The notes under the pieces are model-generated. The model worked only from the letters and a program-made list of their open reading frames with translations, ran no database searches and had not been told where the DNA came from. A stretch of 7,931 nt of DNA, from NCBI GenBank assembly GCA_017302755.1, contig JAFLCR010000106.1:1-7931 (forward strand), written 5' to 3'. Shown piece by piece: positions 1-6,368 of this stretch; position 1 is the first letter of the stretch; every line of letters begins with the position of its first letter. The translations under genes and the position numbers were made by a program. This DNA is from Alphaproteobacteria bacterium. GTDB lineage: Bacteria; Pseudomonadota; Alphaproteobacteria; Rickettsiales; JAFLCR01.

Positions 1-1
1 C

Positions 2-1192
2 GATGAGGCCTTTTACGGCGAATCCGAATTGACCGCCGGGCCCGACGGCAAGAAGATCGCCCCTACCGGCGCGCCCGTGGAATGGGTGGAGGAGCCGAGC
101 TATTTCTTCGAGCTTTCCAAATGGCAGGAACCGCTGCTGAAATTCTATGCGGAAAATCCGGATTTCGTGTATCCCGCCAGCCGCTTCAACGAGGTTAAGC
201 GCTTCGTGGAGGGCGGGCTTGAGGATCTTTCCGTGTCCCGCACCAGCTTTAAGTGGGGCATTCCCGTGCCCGGCGATGAGAAGCACGTGATTTATGTGTG
301 GCTTGACGCGCTGTTCAACTACGTCTCCGCCCTGGAGTGGCCGGAGGGGGAGAACTACAAGCAGTTCTGGGAAAAAGGCGATGTCTATCACGTCGTCGGC
401 AAGGATATCCTGCGTTTCCATGCGGTGTACTGGCCAGCTTTTCTGATGGCCGCCGGCATGAAGCCGCCGTCGCGCGTTATTGCGCATGGATGGTGGACCA
501 ATGAGGGGCAAAAAATTTCCAAATCGCTCGGCAATGTGATCGATCCTCTCAAGCTGGTCGAGGAGTTTGGGTTGGACGCCACGCGCTATTTCCTGATGCG
601 CGAAGTGCCGTTCGGTAACGACGGCAATTATTCGCGCGTGGCGATGATCAACCGCATCAACGCGGAGCTGGCGAACAATATCGGCAATCTCTGCCAGCGC
701 ACGCTTTCAATGATCGCCAAAAACTGCGGCGGCAAGGTGCCGGAGGTGCGCGACGAAGCGCTGACCGAGGAAGACCGCGCTTTCCTGAACGCGCTCTGGG
801 TTACGGACCGCGATACACCGAAGGCCGTGACAAGCATGTATCTCGACTGCAAGTTTTACGAAATCCTCCAGGAAATCGTGCAGATGGCGGGCCAAGCCAA
901 CGAGTACATCGACAAGCAGGCGCCCTGGGGACTCAAGGACAATCCCGCGCGGCGCGACGCGATTCTTTATTGCTTGGCGGAAGGCATTCGCTGCCTGGCG
1001 ATCTACCTGCAGCCTTTCATTCCTGAATCCGCGGCAAAAATCCTGGATTACCTGGCCATTCCAGGCGATCAGCGCGGTTTCGCGCATACGCATCATTACG
1101 GCAAGGGGCTTGGTAAATATTCGCTCGAGCCGGGCACGCCGTTGCCTGTACCGCAGGGCGTCTTCCCGCGCTATGTGGAAAAGGCGGCTTAG
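2..1192 (+). CDS. metG: Methionine--tRNA ligase, C-terminal 396 residues (5' end outside window)
   Basis: Class I aminoacyl-tRNA synthetase that charges tRNA-Met, in the cytoplasm. The frame is open from base 2, so the gene runs in from the left; the first visible residues, DEAFYGESEL, match the region just after the family's zinc-knuckle/connective part, followed by VEWVEEPSYFF. The KMSKS loop appears as KISKS at 512-526 within GQKISKSLGNVIDP, a common variant. The alpha-helical anticodon-binding domain follows (ELANNIGNLCQR, then NEYIDKQAPW). The protein ends at FPRYVEKAA with no C-terminal EMAP/Arc1p-like tRNA-binding domain, as is usual for the roughly 510-residue alphaproteobacterial enzyme. 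The TTG at base 29 is not a credible start because conserved residues precede it. tatD starts 2 bp after the stop, so the two are probably co-transcribed. Identification is firm; only the N-terminal catalytic part with HIGH is missing. Confidence 0.97.
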   Translation, partial: DEAFYGESELTAGPDGKKIAPTGAPVEWVEEPSYFFELSKWQEPLLKFYAENPDFVYPASRFNEVKRFVEGGLEDLSVSRTSFKWGIPVPGDEKHVIYVWLDALFNYVSALEWPEGENYKQFWEKGDVYHVVGKDILRFHAVYWPAFLMAAGMKPPSRVIAHGWWTNEGQKISKSLGNVIDPLKLVEEFGLDATRYFLMREVPFGNDGNYSRVAMINRINAELANNIGNLCQRTLSMIAKNCGGKVPEVRDEALTEEDRAFLNALWVTDRDTPKAVTSMYLDCKFYEILQEIVQMAGQANEYIDKQAPWGLKDNPARRDAILYCLAEGIRCLAIYLQPFIPESAAKILDYLAIPGDQRGFAHTHHYGKGLGKYSLEPGTPLPVPQGVFPRYVEKAA

Positions 1193-1194
1193 GC

Positions 1195-1983
1195 GTGCTC
1201 GTCGACAGCCATTGCCACCTGGATTTCAAAGACTTCAACGAGGATCGTGAGGCAGTGATCGAACGCGCCCATGCCAGCGGCGTGACGCTGATGCAGACCA
1301 TCTGCACCAGCCTGCCGGGGTTTGAGCGCATCCACCCCATCGCCATGAACCATGAGAGCATCTATTGCTCGGTCGGGATTCACCCGGATCATGTGCACGA
1401 ATTTCCGGAAACGAATGTTGAAGAACTAATTTCCTACACCAGGAAGCCAAAGGTCATCGGCCTGGGGGAAACGGGGCTCGATTACTACCGCGACATCTCG
1501 CATAAAGACTTGCAGATTAGAAGCTTCAAGGCGCATATTCAGGCATCCCGCGAAACCGGGGTGCCTCTCATTGTCCACACCCGCAGCGCGGAGGAGGATA
1601 CGGCTTCCCTCCTTAAGGAGGAGATGGCCAGGGGCGCGTTCACCGGCCTGCTGCATTGCTTCACGTCGTCGGACTGGTTGGCCAAGGAGGCGATCGATCT
1701 GGGCCTCTACATCTCCATTTCCGGCATTGTGACCTTCAAGAATGCGAAAGAATTACAGGAAACCGTGAAATCCCTCCCGCTGGAGCGGCTGCTCGTGGAA
1801 ACCGACGCCCCTTACCTGGCGCCCATGCCGCACCGTGGCAAGCGCAACGAGCCGGGCTTCACGCGGCACACTGCGGAGTTCATTGCCCAGCTTAAAGGCG
1901 TTTCTTACGAAGAAGTGGCGCGCGTGACGACGGAAAACTTCTTCCGCCTGTTCACCCGCGTGCCTCAGGCATTATGCGCGTAA
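1195..1983 (+). CDS. tatD: TatD family metal-dependent hydrolase/DNase
   Basis: TIM-barrel amidohydrolase-type metalloenzyme of the TatD/YcfH family. Members are 3'-5' exonucleases or phosphodiesterases linked to DNA repair and quality control, in the cytoplasm. All metal ligands are visible: H6 and H8 (DSHCHLD), E92 (GLGETGLDYY), H128 (VHTR), H154 (LLHCF) and D204 (ETDAPYLAP). The signature KRNEPGF follows the last one. Its 262 residues are normal for the family. The GTG start at 1195 is chosen because LVDSHCHLD begins directly after it and it lies 2 bp past the metG stop; a purine-rich GGAAAAGG sits in the end of metG. The last 10 bp overlap the next gene, which suggests translational coupling. 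The metG-tatD-MBL order is familiar in Alphaproteobacteria. The exact substrate cannot be read from the sequence. Confidence 0.95.
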   Translation: MLVDSHCHLDFKDFNEDREAVIERAHASGVTLMQTICTSLPGFERIHPIAMNHESIYCSVGIHPDHVHEFPETNVEELISYTRKPKVIGLGETGLDYYRDISHKDLQIRSFKAHIQASRETGVPLIVHTRSAEEDTASLLKEEMARGAFTGLLHCFTSSDWLAKEAIDLGLYISISGIVTFKNAKELQETVKSLPLERLLVETDAPYLAPMPHRGKRNEPGFTRHTAEFIAQLKGVSYEEVARVTTENFFRLFTRVPQALCA

Positions 1984-2744
1984 CCCTGCTCGGTTGCGGC
2001 TCCTCGCCCGGCGTGCCGATGATCGGCTGCCGGTGTGACGTCTGCACCTCTGAAAATCTCCGCAACCGCCGGACCAGGGCGTCGGTGCATGTGGAAGTTA
2101 AGGGGCAGCATCTCCTCATCGACACTTCGCCCGATCTGCGCCAGCAGGCGCTGGCGAACGGCATCACGCGTGTGGATGCATTGTTCTACACCCATGCCCA
2201 CGCCGACCATACGCATGGCATCGACGAGATGCGCTCTTTCAATTACCTGGGCAACAAGGCGATTCCATGTTTTGCGGATACAGAAACGCTGAAAGAGCTG
2301 ATGTCCCGCTTTCCTTACGCTTTCCTGCCGCCGGTTCCGGAATATGGGTGGTTCCGGCCATCCCTGGAGCCGGTGGAGATGTTCGCCCTGAAGCCCGTGC
2401 AGGTTGGCCCGGTGACGGTGCTGCCGCTTGAGCAGTTGCACGGTCGATTGCGCTCCTATGGTTTTCGCATCGGTAATGTCGCGTACTCGCCGGATGCCAA
2501 CGCCCTGCCGGAGGAGACATTGCAGGCGCTGGAGGGCATCGATGTATGGATTGTGGATTGCCTGCGCCCGCGATCTTCGCCTACCCATGCGTCGCTGGAA
2601 ATGGCGGAGTCCTGGATTGCGCGTATCAAGCCCAAGCGCGCCATTCTGACGCATATGAGCCATGAGCTGGAATACGATGCGTTGGCCGCGACGCTTCTGG
2701 ATGGTGTGGAGCCGGGCTATGATGGGTTAGTGGTTGAGTGTTAG
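1974..2744 (+). CDS. PhnP-like metallo-beta-lactamase fold phosphodiesterase
   Basis: Metallo-beta-lactamase-fold hydrolase of the PhnP-like group, whose characterised member cleaves phosphoribosyl 1,2-cyclic phosphate. The catalytic HxHxDH motif is H74-H76-D78-H79 (THAHADHTHG). Further likely ligands are H156 (EQLHGR), D174 (YSPDAN) and H227/H230 (LTHMSHELEYD). A second, structural zinc site like that of PhnP is suggested by C19, C21 and C24 (GCRCDVC) near the N terminus. The length of 256 residues fits. The ATG at 1974 lies inside the tatD 3' end (10-bp overlap) and no strong Shine-Dalgarno is seen, so translation is probably coupled. There is no phn operon nearby, so a general housekeeping phosphodiesterase role is more likely than phosphonate use; in alphaproteobacteria this gene commonly sits after metG-tatD. 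The fold is certain; the substrate is inferred. Confidence 0.9.
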   Translation: MRVTLLGCGSSPGVPMIGCRCDVCTSENLRNRRTRASVHVEVKGQHLLIDTSPDLRQQALANGITRVDALFYTHAHADHTHGIDEMRSFNYLGNKAIPCFADTETLKELMSRFPYAFLPPVPEYGWFRPSLEPVEMFALKPVQVGPVTVLPLEQLHGRLRSYGFRIGNVAYSPDANALPEETLQALEGIDVWIVDCLRPRSSPTHASLEMAESWIARIKPKRAILTHMSHELEYDALAATLLDGVEPGYDGLVVEC

Positions 2745-2753
2745 CAGTCTTAG

Positions 2754-2785
2754 TTTGTCATCCCAGTTTTTGCTGGGATAACAAA
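2754..2785. repeat. Imperfect 32-bp palindrome between convergent genes
   Basis: TTTGT-C-ATCCCAG (2754-2766), loop TTTTTG (2767-2772), CTGGGAT-A-ACAAA (2773-2785): arms of 13 with one mismatch. It carries no T-tract on either strand, so it is not a standard intrinsic terminator by itself. The GTCATCCCAG core resembles dispersed palindromic repeats known from Rickettsia/Wolbachia-type alphaproteobacteria. Only one copy is seen here, so membership of a repeat family is inference. Confidence 0.6.
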
Positions 2786-2789
2786 TCAT

Positions 2790-2819
2790 AAAAAAAGGGG
2801 CTCCAAAGAGCCCCTTTTT
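2790..2819. terminator. Bidirectional intrinsic terminator
   Basis: A-tract (2790-2796), GC stem GGGGCTC (2797-2803), loop CAAA (2804-2807), GAGCCCC (2808-2814), T-tract (2815-2819). The A-tract becomes a T-tract on the other strand, so it can stop the metG-tatD-MBL transcript on the + strand and the bactofilin transcript on the - strand (its stop is about 18 bp away). Confidence 0.93.
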
Positions 2820-2836
2820 CATGATGTTTCGCCGTC

Positions 2837-3511
2837 TTAGGCAGCAAGCGTATGCTGCTTGGGAGCGTTGCTGTCTTCGGAAGAAGTGGTCTTCTTCTTG
2901 CTGGCGGCCGCTTTCTGCTCGTCGGTAAGGACGATTTCGCCGGAGAGCACGCCGCCGCGCTCGATTTCGATCTCACCATAGGAGATCTTGCCCTTCACGC
3001 GGCCGTTGGTGCAGATGATGAGGCGGTTCTTGACGGTCAGTTCGCCTTCGAAGAGGCCGCTGATCTGCGCATTCTCGATGGTCGCGTTGCCTTCGAACAC
3101 ACCGTTTTCGGAAATGAGCATTTCCTCGACGCCGGAGAGGGTTGCCACCACTTTGCCGTCCACCACCAGGCGGTCGCAATTGGAGATCTTGCCGCCTTCG
3201 AGCGAGATGCCTTCACCCACGGTGAGGAGGCGCTTGTTGCTCTTTTCCTGTTCCAGCGGAGAGCGGTTGCCCATCAGGTTCTGCAAGCGGCTGTCCGGCG
3301 CGCGGTTCGGCAGGGCCGAGGAACGCGTGGGAACGGCGACCGAAGCGGCCAGCGAGGAAGCGGCCGTGGGCTGCGGATAACCGGAGGCGCTGAGCGGAGA
3401 GGAGGGAATGGGATTGCTGGGCTGGGCCTGCTGCTGGACGGGGCGGCTGATGCCGGTTTCATCCACGGGCGCGTTGGGATCTTGAGTTTCGTTGTCTCTG
3501 CGGCGGAACAT
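2837..3511 (-). CDS. Bactofilin (polymer-forming cytoskeletal protein)
   Basis: Bacterial cytoskeletal scaffold of the bactofilin family (DUF583), which polymerises without nucleotides and positions cell-wall or polar factors at the inner membrane. The right-handed beta-helix domain spans about residues 95-195, seen as short hydrophobic strands between turns (ISLEGGKIS, LVVDGKV, MLISENGVFEGN, ISGLFEGEL, RLIICTNGRVKGKI, IEIERGGVLSGEI). Residues 1-94 are rich in Pro, Ser, Ala and Gln and probably disordered; residues 196-224 form a Lys/Ser-rich tail. The N terminus MFRRRDN resembles the Met-Phe plus basic membrane-targeting peptides described for bactofilins. 224 residues is long for the family because of the linker. 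The start is backed by AGAGGAG about 7-8 nt upstream. No M23 peptidase gene, a frequent partner, is adjacent; the gene stands alone, convergent to the MBL gene and divergent from thrB. Confidence 0.93.
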   Translation of the reverse strand: MFRRRDNETQDPNAPVDETGISRPVQQQAQPSNPIPSSPLSASGYPQPTAASSLAASVAVPTRSSALPNRAPDSRLQNLMGNRSPLEQEKSNKRLLTVGEGISLEGGKISNCDRLVVDGKVVATLSGVEEMLISENGVFEGNATIENAQISGLFEGELTVKNRLIICTNGRVKGKISYGEIEIERGGVLSGEIVLTDEQKAAASKKKTTSSEDSNAPKQHTLAA

Positions 3512-3526
3512 GCGTGTATCTCCTCT

Positions 3527-3574
3527 TCATCTGATGCGGCGGTGGAACGAAGAACGGAGAACGACAGCGTGCAT
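3527..3574 (-). CDS. Possible 15-codon leader minicistron upstream of bactofilin
   Basis: On the - strand an ATG at 3574 is preceded by a near-perfect Shine-Dalgarno GGGAGGA (complement of 3579-3585) with 4-5 nt spacing. It encodes MHAVVLRSSFHRRIR and stops at TGA (3527-3529). It is in the same frame as bactofilin, whose start comes five codons later, and its stop touches the bactofilin Shine-Dalgarno. It may be a translated leader that couples ribosomes to the bactofilin start, or the remains of a longer N terminus. Its ribosome site looks better than that of many genes here, but so short an ORF can arise by chance. Confidence 0.35.
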   Translation of the reverse strand: MHAVVLRSSFHRRIR

Positions 3575-3610
3575 CGTATCCTCCCAATCTTCATTTCTTT
3601 ATTCGCTGTA

Positions 3611-3638
3611 TTGAAAGATTACTATCGCCTGATATGAA
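3611..3638 (+). promoter_or_regulatory. Candidate sigma-70-type promoter for thrB-rnhA-GNAT
   Basis: TTGAAA (3611-3616), 16-bp spacer, TATGAA (3633-3638), giving a start near 3645 and a leader of about 20 nt before the thrB ATG at 3666. The -35 is good, the -10 matches 4 of 6. No experimental support. Confidence 0.35.
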
Positions 3639-3650
3639 GGCATAGGTCAA
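3621..3650 (-). promoter_or_regulatory. Candidate sigma-70-type promoter for bactofilin
   Basis: Read on the - strand: TTGACC (complement of 3645-3650), 18-bp spacer, GATAGT (complement of 3621-3626, 4 of 6 to consensus). It would lie upstream of the minicistron and give a leader of about 100 nt before bactofilin. It overlaps the + strand candidate, so the two would compete for polymerase. Weak match. Confidence 0.3.
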
Positions 3651-3665
3651 GAGAAATTGAACGGC

Positions 3666-4619
3666 ATGGCAGTCTACACACAGGTGAGCATTGAGGAGGC
3701 TTCGGCGTTCCTTTCGCATTATCCGCTCGGTAAATTAATCACGCTTCAAGGCATCGCCGAGGGCGTGGAAAATTCCAATTATCTGCTTACCACGGAGTGC
3801 GGCAAGGCCATCCTTACCTTGTTTGAAAAACGCGTATCGGCGGATGATCTTCCGTTCTTCATGGCGTTGACAAGGCATCTTTCAAAGCAAGGCATTCCTT
3901 GCCCCGCTCCGCTGGAGGACGACCAGGGGGTTACCATCGGCGAGCTTGCGGGGCGGCCCGCCTGCGTCATTACGTTCCTGGAAGGAAACTGGCCCCGCAA
4001 AGTAGAGGAGCATCATCTTAAACCCCTCGGAGAAATGCTGGCACGAATGCACTTGGCGGTACAGGATTTTTCGTTGAGCCGCGCCAACCCGCTGGCGCTT
4101 GCGGGATGGAAGAGGCTGCATCAGGCCTCCGGCGCGCGGCTGGCGGAGATTGAACCGGATCTGCCCCGGCTGGTTGCCGAGGAAATGGCGTGGCTGGAAG
4201 CGCATTGGCCAAGAAACCTGCCGCAAGGCGTGATCCATGCCGATCTGTTTCCTGACAATGTGTTTTTTCAGGATAAAACCCTGTCTGGTGTCATTGATTT
4301 TTATTTCGCGTGCACGGATTTTTTTGCCTACGATCTGGCTATCTGCCTCAACAGCTGGTGCTTCGTGAAGGAGCCTGCGGGATGGGTGCTGAATGACGAC
4401 TTTGTGGACCTGCTTATCGAAGGCTACGTCTCCGTCCGCCCGTGGGAAGAGGAAGAGCGCCGCCATCTGCTGACGCTCTGCCGCGGCGCGGCCATGCGCT
4501 TCCTCATGACGCGCGCTTATGACTGGCTCAACGTGCCGCCGGGAGCGCTGGTGACGCCGCATGATCCGCTAGATTACGCGGCGCGCCTGCGCATCTGGCG
4601 GGAAAAGGAGCCACTATGA
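3666..4619 (+). CDS. thrB: Homoserine kinase, APH-like type (ThrB)
   Basis: Phosphorylates L-homoserine with ATP to O-phosphohomoserine, the penultimate step to threonine, in the cytoplasm. This is the aminoglycoside-phosphotransferase-fold type found in alphaproteobacteria and pseudomonads, unrelated to the GHMP-family ThrB of E. coli. Seen: N-terminal GIAEGVENSNYLL (residues 29-41), the nucleotide-binding ILTLFEKR, the catalytic loop H191-A-D193-L-F-P-D-N198, and metal-binding D211 in VIDFYFACTDFFAYDLAI. A start at ATG 3666 gives 317 residues and MAVYTQV, which matches the usual family N terminus; an in-frame TTG at 3657 is less likely. The Shine-Dalgarno is weak (GAGA around 3651). The stop overlaps the rnhA start as ATGA. 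The thrB-rnhA pair is conserved in many alphaproteobacteria, often after ispH, which is absent here. Confidence 0.94.
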   Translation: MAVYTQVSIEEASAFLSHYPLGKLITLQGIAEGVENSNYLLTTECGKAILTLFEKRVSADDLPFFMALTRHLSKQGIPCPAPLEDDQGVTIGELAGRPACVITFLEGNWPRKVEEHHLKPLGEMLARMHLAVQDFSLSRANPLALAGWKRLHQASGARLAEIEPDLPRLVAEEMAWLEAHWPRNLPQGVIHADLFPDNVFFQDKTLSGVIDFYFACTDFFAYDLAICLNSWCFVKEPAGWVLNDDFVDLLIEGYVSVRPWEEEERRHLLTLCRGAAMRFLMTRAYDWLNVPPGALVTPHDPLDYAARLRIWREKEPL

Positions 4620-5071
4620 GCGACCTGCCGCTGGTGCATGCCTACACGGACGGCGCATGTTCGGGCAATCCCGGCCCTGGCGGCTGGGGGGTGCTGCTTC
4701 GCAACGGAAAAGTTGAAAAGGAACTTTCTGGCGGAGAAGCGGAAACCACCAATAACCGCATGGAGCTTATGGCCGCCATCATGGCGCTGGAATCGCTGAA
4801 AAAACCGTGCCGCGTCGAACTGGTGACGGACAGCGAATATGTCCGCAAGGGCATTACCGAATGGATCGGAGGTTGGAAAGCCAGGGGATGGAAAACGGCG
4901 GATAAGAAACCGGTAAAGAATGTCGATCTGTGGCAACGCCTGGAAGCGTCAATGCTCTCGCATCAGGTGAAATTCTCCTGGGTGAAGGGCCATAGCGGAC
5001 ATCCTGAAAACGAGCGGGCCGACGCGCTGGCGCTGGCCGCCGCCAAGCAGTTCAAGAAACGTGCGGAGTGA
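4616..5071 (+). CDS. rnhA: Ribonuclease HI
   Basis: Endonuclease that cuts the RNA strand of RNA-DNA hybrids (Okazaki primers, R-loops), Mg2+-dependent. All active-site residues are present and sit exactly two positions later than in E. coli: D12 (YTDGACSGNPGPGG), E50 (NNRMELMA), D72 (TDSEY), H126 (VKGHSG) and D136 (NERADALA). The basic handle region WIGGWKARGWKTADKKPVKN is also intact. 151 residues is standard. The start is set by AAGGAG at 4605-4610, 5 nt before the ATG, and by ATGA overlap with thrB. The 3' end overlaps the acetyltransferase start by 11 bp. Identification is secure. Confidence 0.97.
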   Translation: MSDLPLVHAYTDGACSGNPGPGGWGVLLRNGKVEKELSGGEAETTNNRMELMAAIMALESLKKPCRVELVTDSEYVRKGITEWIGGWKARGWKTADKKPVKNVDLWQRLEASMLSHQVKFSWVKGHSGHPENERADALALAAAKQFKKRAE

Positions 5072-5597
5072 ACGCCATATCCTGCATGGTGGAGAAGTGC
5101 TGGAGATCGCCGTTCCCCAGCCTGGCGAAGCCGTGGAGATTGTCGCGTTCCTGAACCGGGCCGGCGGGGAAAGCAGCTTCCTGGCTTTCGGAGCCGGCGG
5201 CTATGTGTACACGGTCGAGGAGCAGAAAACGCTGATCGAGGATTGCCGCGAGCGGGGAGACGGCTACATGCTCAATGCCCGCATCGGGGAAATGCTGGTC
5301 GCGAATCTGTATCTTTTTCCGCTGACGCACGATTTCAAGAGCGCGGAATTCGGATTATGCGTGGCAAAAAGCCATTGGGGAAGGGGCATTGGAACGCGGA
5401 TGCTTGCTCATGTACTTGCCTGGGCGAGTCATCGCGGGTTGGAGGAAATCTGCATTCAGGTGCATCCGAAAAACGTGGCTGCCCAAAGGCTCTACGCTCG
5501 GCACGGATTTGCACCTGCTGAAGAAGGCGATGCGGAATCGGCTATGGCGATGCGTCTGCCCACAGCCAGCCGTGAAAGCCTAGCTGGCCAAGCGTGA
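5061..5597 (+). CDS. GNAT family N-acetyltransferase
   Basis: Probable acetyl-CoA-dependent N-acetyltransferase of the GNAT superfamily. The acetyl-CoA pyrophosphate-binding motif A is seen at about residues 97-120, with the loop HWGRGIGTRM (W106 to M114) preceded by the strand EFGLCV. Motif B is the typical NVAAQRLYARHGF (138-150). The N-terminal part with EAVEIVAFLNRAGGESSFL resembles the RimL/YjcK-like acetyltransferases; the acceptor substrate (protein N terminus, antibiotic, metabolite) cannot be told. The GTG start at 5061 overlaps rnhA by 11 bp; a second in-frame GTG at 5097 has GGAG only 2-3 nt before it and would remove 12 residues outside the core fold. It ends the thrB operon. Its last 56 bp are also the end of the convergent membrane-protein gene, and no terminator is seen between them. 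Confidence 0.85.
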   Translation: MRSERHILHGGEVLEIAVPQPGEAVEIVAFLNRAGGESSFLAFGAGGYVYTVEEQKTLIEDCRERGDGYMLNARIGEMLVANLYLFPLTHDFKSAEFGLCVAKSHWGRGIGTRMLAHVLAWASHRGLEEICIQVHPKNVAAQRLYARHGFAPAEEGDAESAMAMRLPTASRESLAGQA

Positions 5598-5946
5598 TCC
5601 ACACAAGCAAATGCTTCCAGGGCATGCGCAGGAAGCCCGCGAAGAACACGATGATCTGCCCGAGCGGCAACCAGGCCAGTAGCAGGCCGGGGATTCCCCA
5701 GGTTTTTGCCATGCGCTCCGGCTTGGAAAATCTTTCCGTTTGGGAAATACGCTTGGAGATGACGTGGCGCAGGCCATAGCCAAGGCCCGCGGTGAGCATG
5801 CAGCCCGCCGTGGCAAAGATCGCGCTGATGCCGAGCAGCCAGTTCGAATGGCCGAAAAGAAGCATTGCCTGCGCCACCAGAAAGTCGCCCCCCGCGAACA
5901 GAAGGCCTGAAAGAAAAGAATCTTCGGCCAGCAAGCGCAGAAGCAT
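5542..5946 (-). CDS. Small DedA/VTT (YqaA)-like inner-membrane protein
   Basis: Predicted inner-membrane protein of 134 residues with about four hydrophobic segments (roughly 11-31, 36-57, 85-106, 110-130) and a basic loop at 60-81. The pattern GCMLTAGLGYGLR, then a loop, then LLLAWLPLGQIIVFFAGFLRM resembles the VTT/DedA or YqaA fold, where a Gly-rich helix is followed by a proline-containing re-entrant segment and an aGxxxM helix. DedA-type proteins act in lipid scrambling and envelope homeostasis, but this assignment is by motif only. The start at 5946 is firm: GGAGG (complement of 5954-5958) lies 7 nt upstream, and ATG overlaps the glnB stop as TGATG. An upstream in-frame extension to 6069 would be an arginine-rich shadow of glnB. 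The last 18 codons overlap the acetyltransferase gene in antisense. Function unknown. Confidence 0.78.
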   Translation of the reverse strand: MLLRLLAEDSFLSGLLFAGGDFLVAQAMLLFGHSNWLLGISAIFATAGCMLTAGLGYGLRHVISKRISQTERFSKPERMAKTWGIPGLLLAWLPLGQIIVFFAGFLRMPWKHLLVWITLGQLGFHGWLWADASP

Positions 5947-6284
5947 CAGATGGCCTCCGCCCCGGTTTCGCCGGTGCGGATGCGGATGACCTCCTCCACC
6001 GGCGACACGAAGATCTTGCCGTCGCCGATGCGGCCGGTGCGCGCCGCGCCGATGATGGCGGCCACGCATTTCTCCACCATATTATCCTCGACGATCATGA
6101 TCAGCATGGCCTTGGGCAGCAGATCCACGACATATTCCGCCCCCCGGTAAAGTTCGGTATGGCCTTTCTGACGGCCAAAGCCCTTGGCTTCCAGCACGGT
6201 AATGCCCTTGATGCCCGCCTCCTGGAGAGCGTCTTTCACGTCGTCCAGCTTGAAGGGCTTGATAATCGCCTCGATTTTCTTCAT
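5946..6284 (-). CDS. glnB: Nitrogen regulatory P-II protein (GlnB/GlnK family)
   Basis: Trimeric cytoplasmic sensor of 2-oxoglutarate, ATP/ADP and, by uridylylation, glutamine. It controls GlnE, NtrB, ammonium channels and other targets. 112 residues is exact for the family. The T-loop (37-55, GRQKGHTELYRGAEY) holds Y51, the uridylylation site; the B-loop TGRIGDGKIF (83-92) binds nucleotide phosphates; the C terminus EEVIRIRTGETGAEAI is canonical. All key residues are present, so it should be functional. GlnB and GlnK cannot be separated from this sequence alone: neither glnA (usual for glnB) nor amtB (usual for glnK) is adjacent. Instead it is coupled to a small membrane-protein gene. No clear ribosome site (GCGGG about 6 nt upstream) and no convincing promoter or sigma-54 -24/-12 site was found in 6285-6368. 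Confidence 0.95.
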   Translation of the reverse strand: MKKIEAIIKPFKLDDVKDALQEAGIKGITVLEAKGFGRQKGHTELYRGAEYVVDLLPKAMLIMIVEDNMVEKCVAAIIGAARTGRIGDGKIFVSPVEEVIRIRTGETGAEAI

Positions 6285-6368
6285 AAAAACCCGCTTTTAC
6301 TGTCAAAAAACGATCACATTACCGAGCTATAACACTAAACCACGATTTTGGAAGCATTGAGAAGCCTT

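Noticed and set aside
1965..2663. 232-codon - strand ORF across the metallo-beta-lactamase gene
   Set aside because: Arg/His/Gln-rich shadow; the + strand carries all the catalytic motifs.
2852..3637. 261-codon + strand ORF antisense to bactofilin
   Set aside because: It mirrors the bactofilin gene, has a low-complexity Ala/Gly/Arg/Phe-rich translation and no family signature, while the opposite strand encodes a clear bactofilin domain with a good ribosome site.
3882..4562. 226-codon - strand ORF across thrB
   Set aside because: Antisense shadow without motifs; thrB on the + strand is complete with its active-site residues.
5947..6069. N-terminal extension of the membrane-protein gene
   Set aside because: The extension translates to an Arg/His/Gly-rich segment that is an out-of-frame reading of glnB; the internal ATG at 5946 has a good ribosome site and stop-start overlap.
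6301..6310. Perfect TTGACA on the - strand just upstream of glnB
   Set aside because: It is only about 20 nt before the glnB ATG, so any -10 at normal spacing would fall at or inside the start codon; unlikely to drive full-length glnB.
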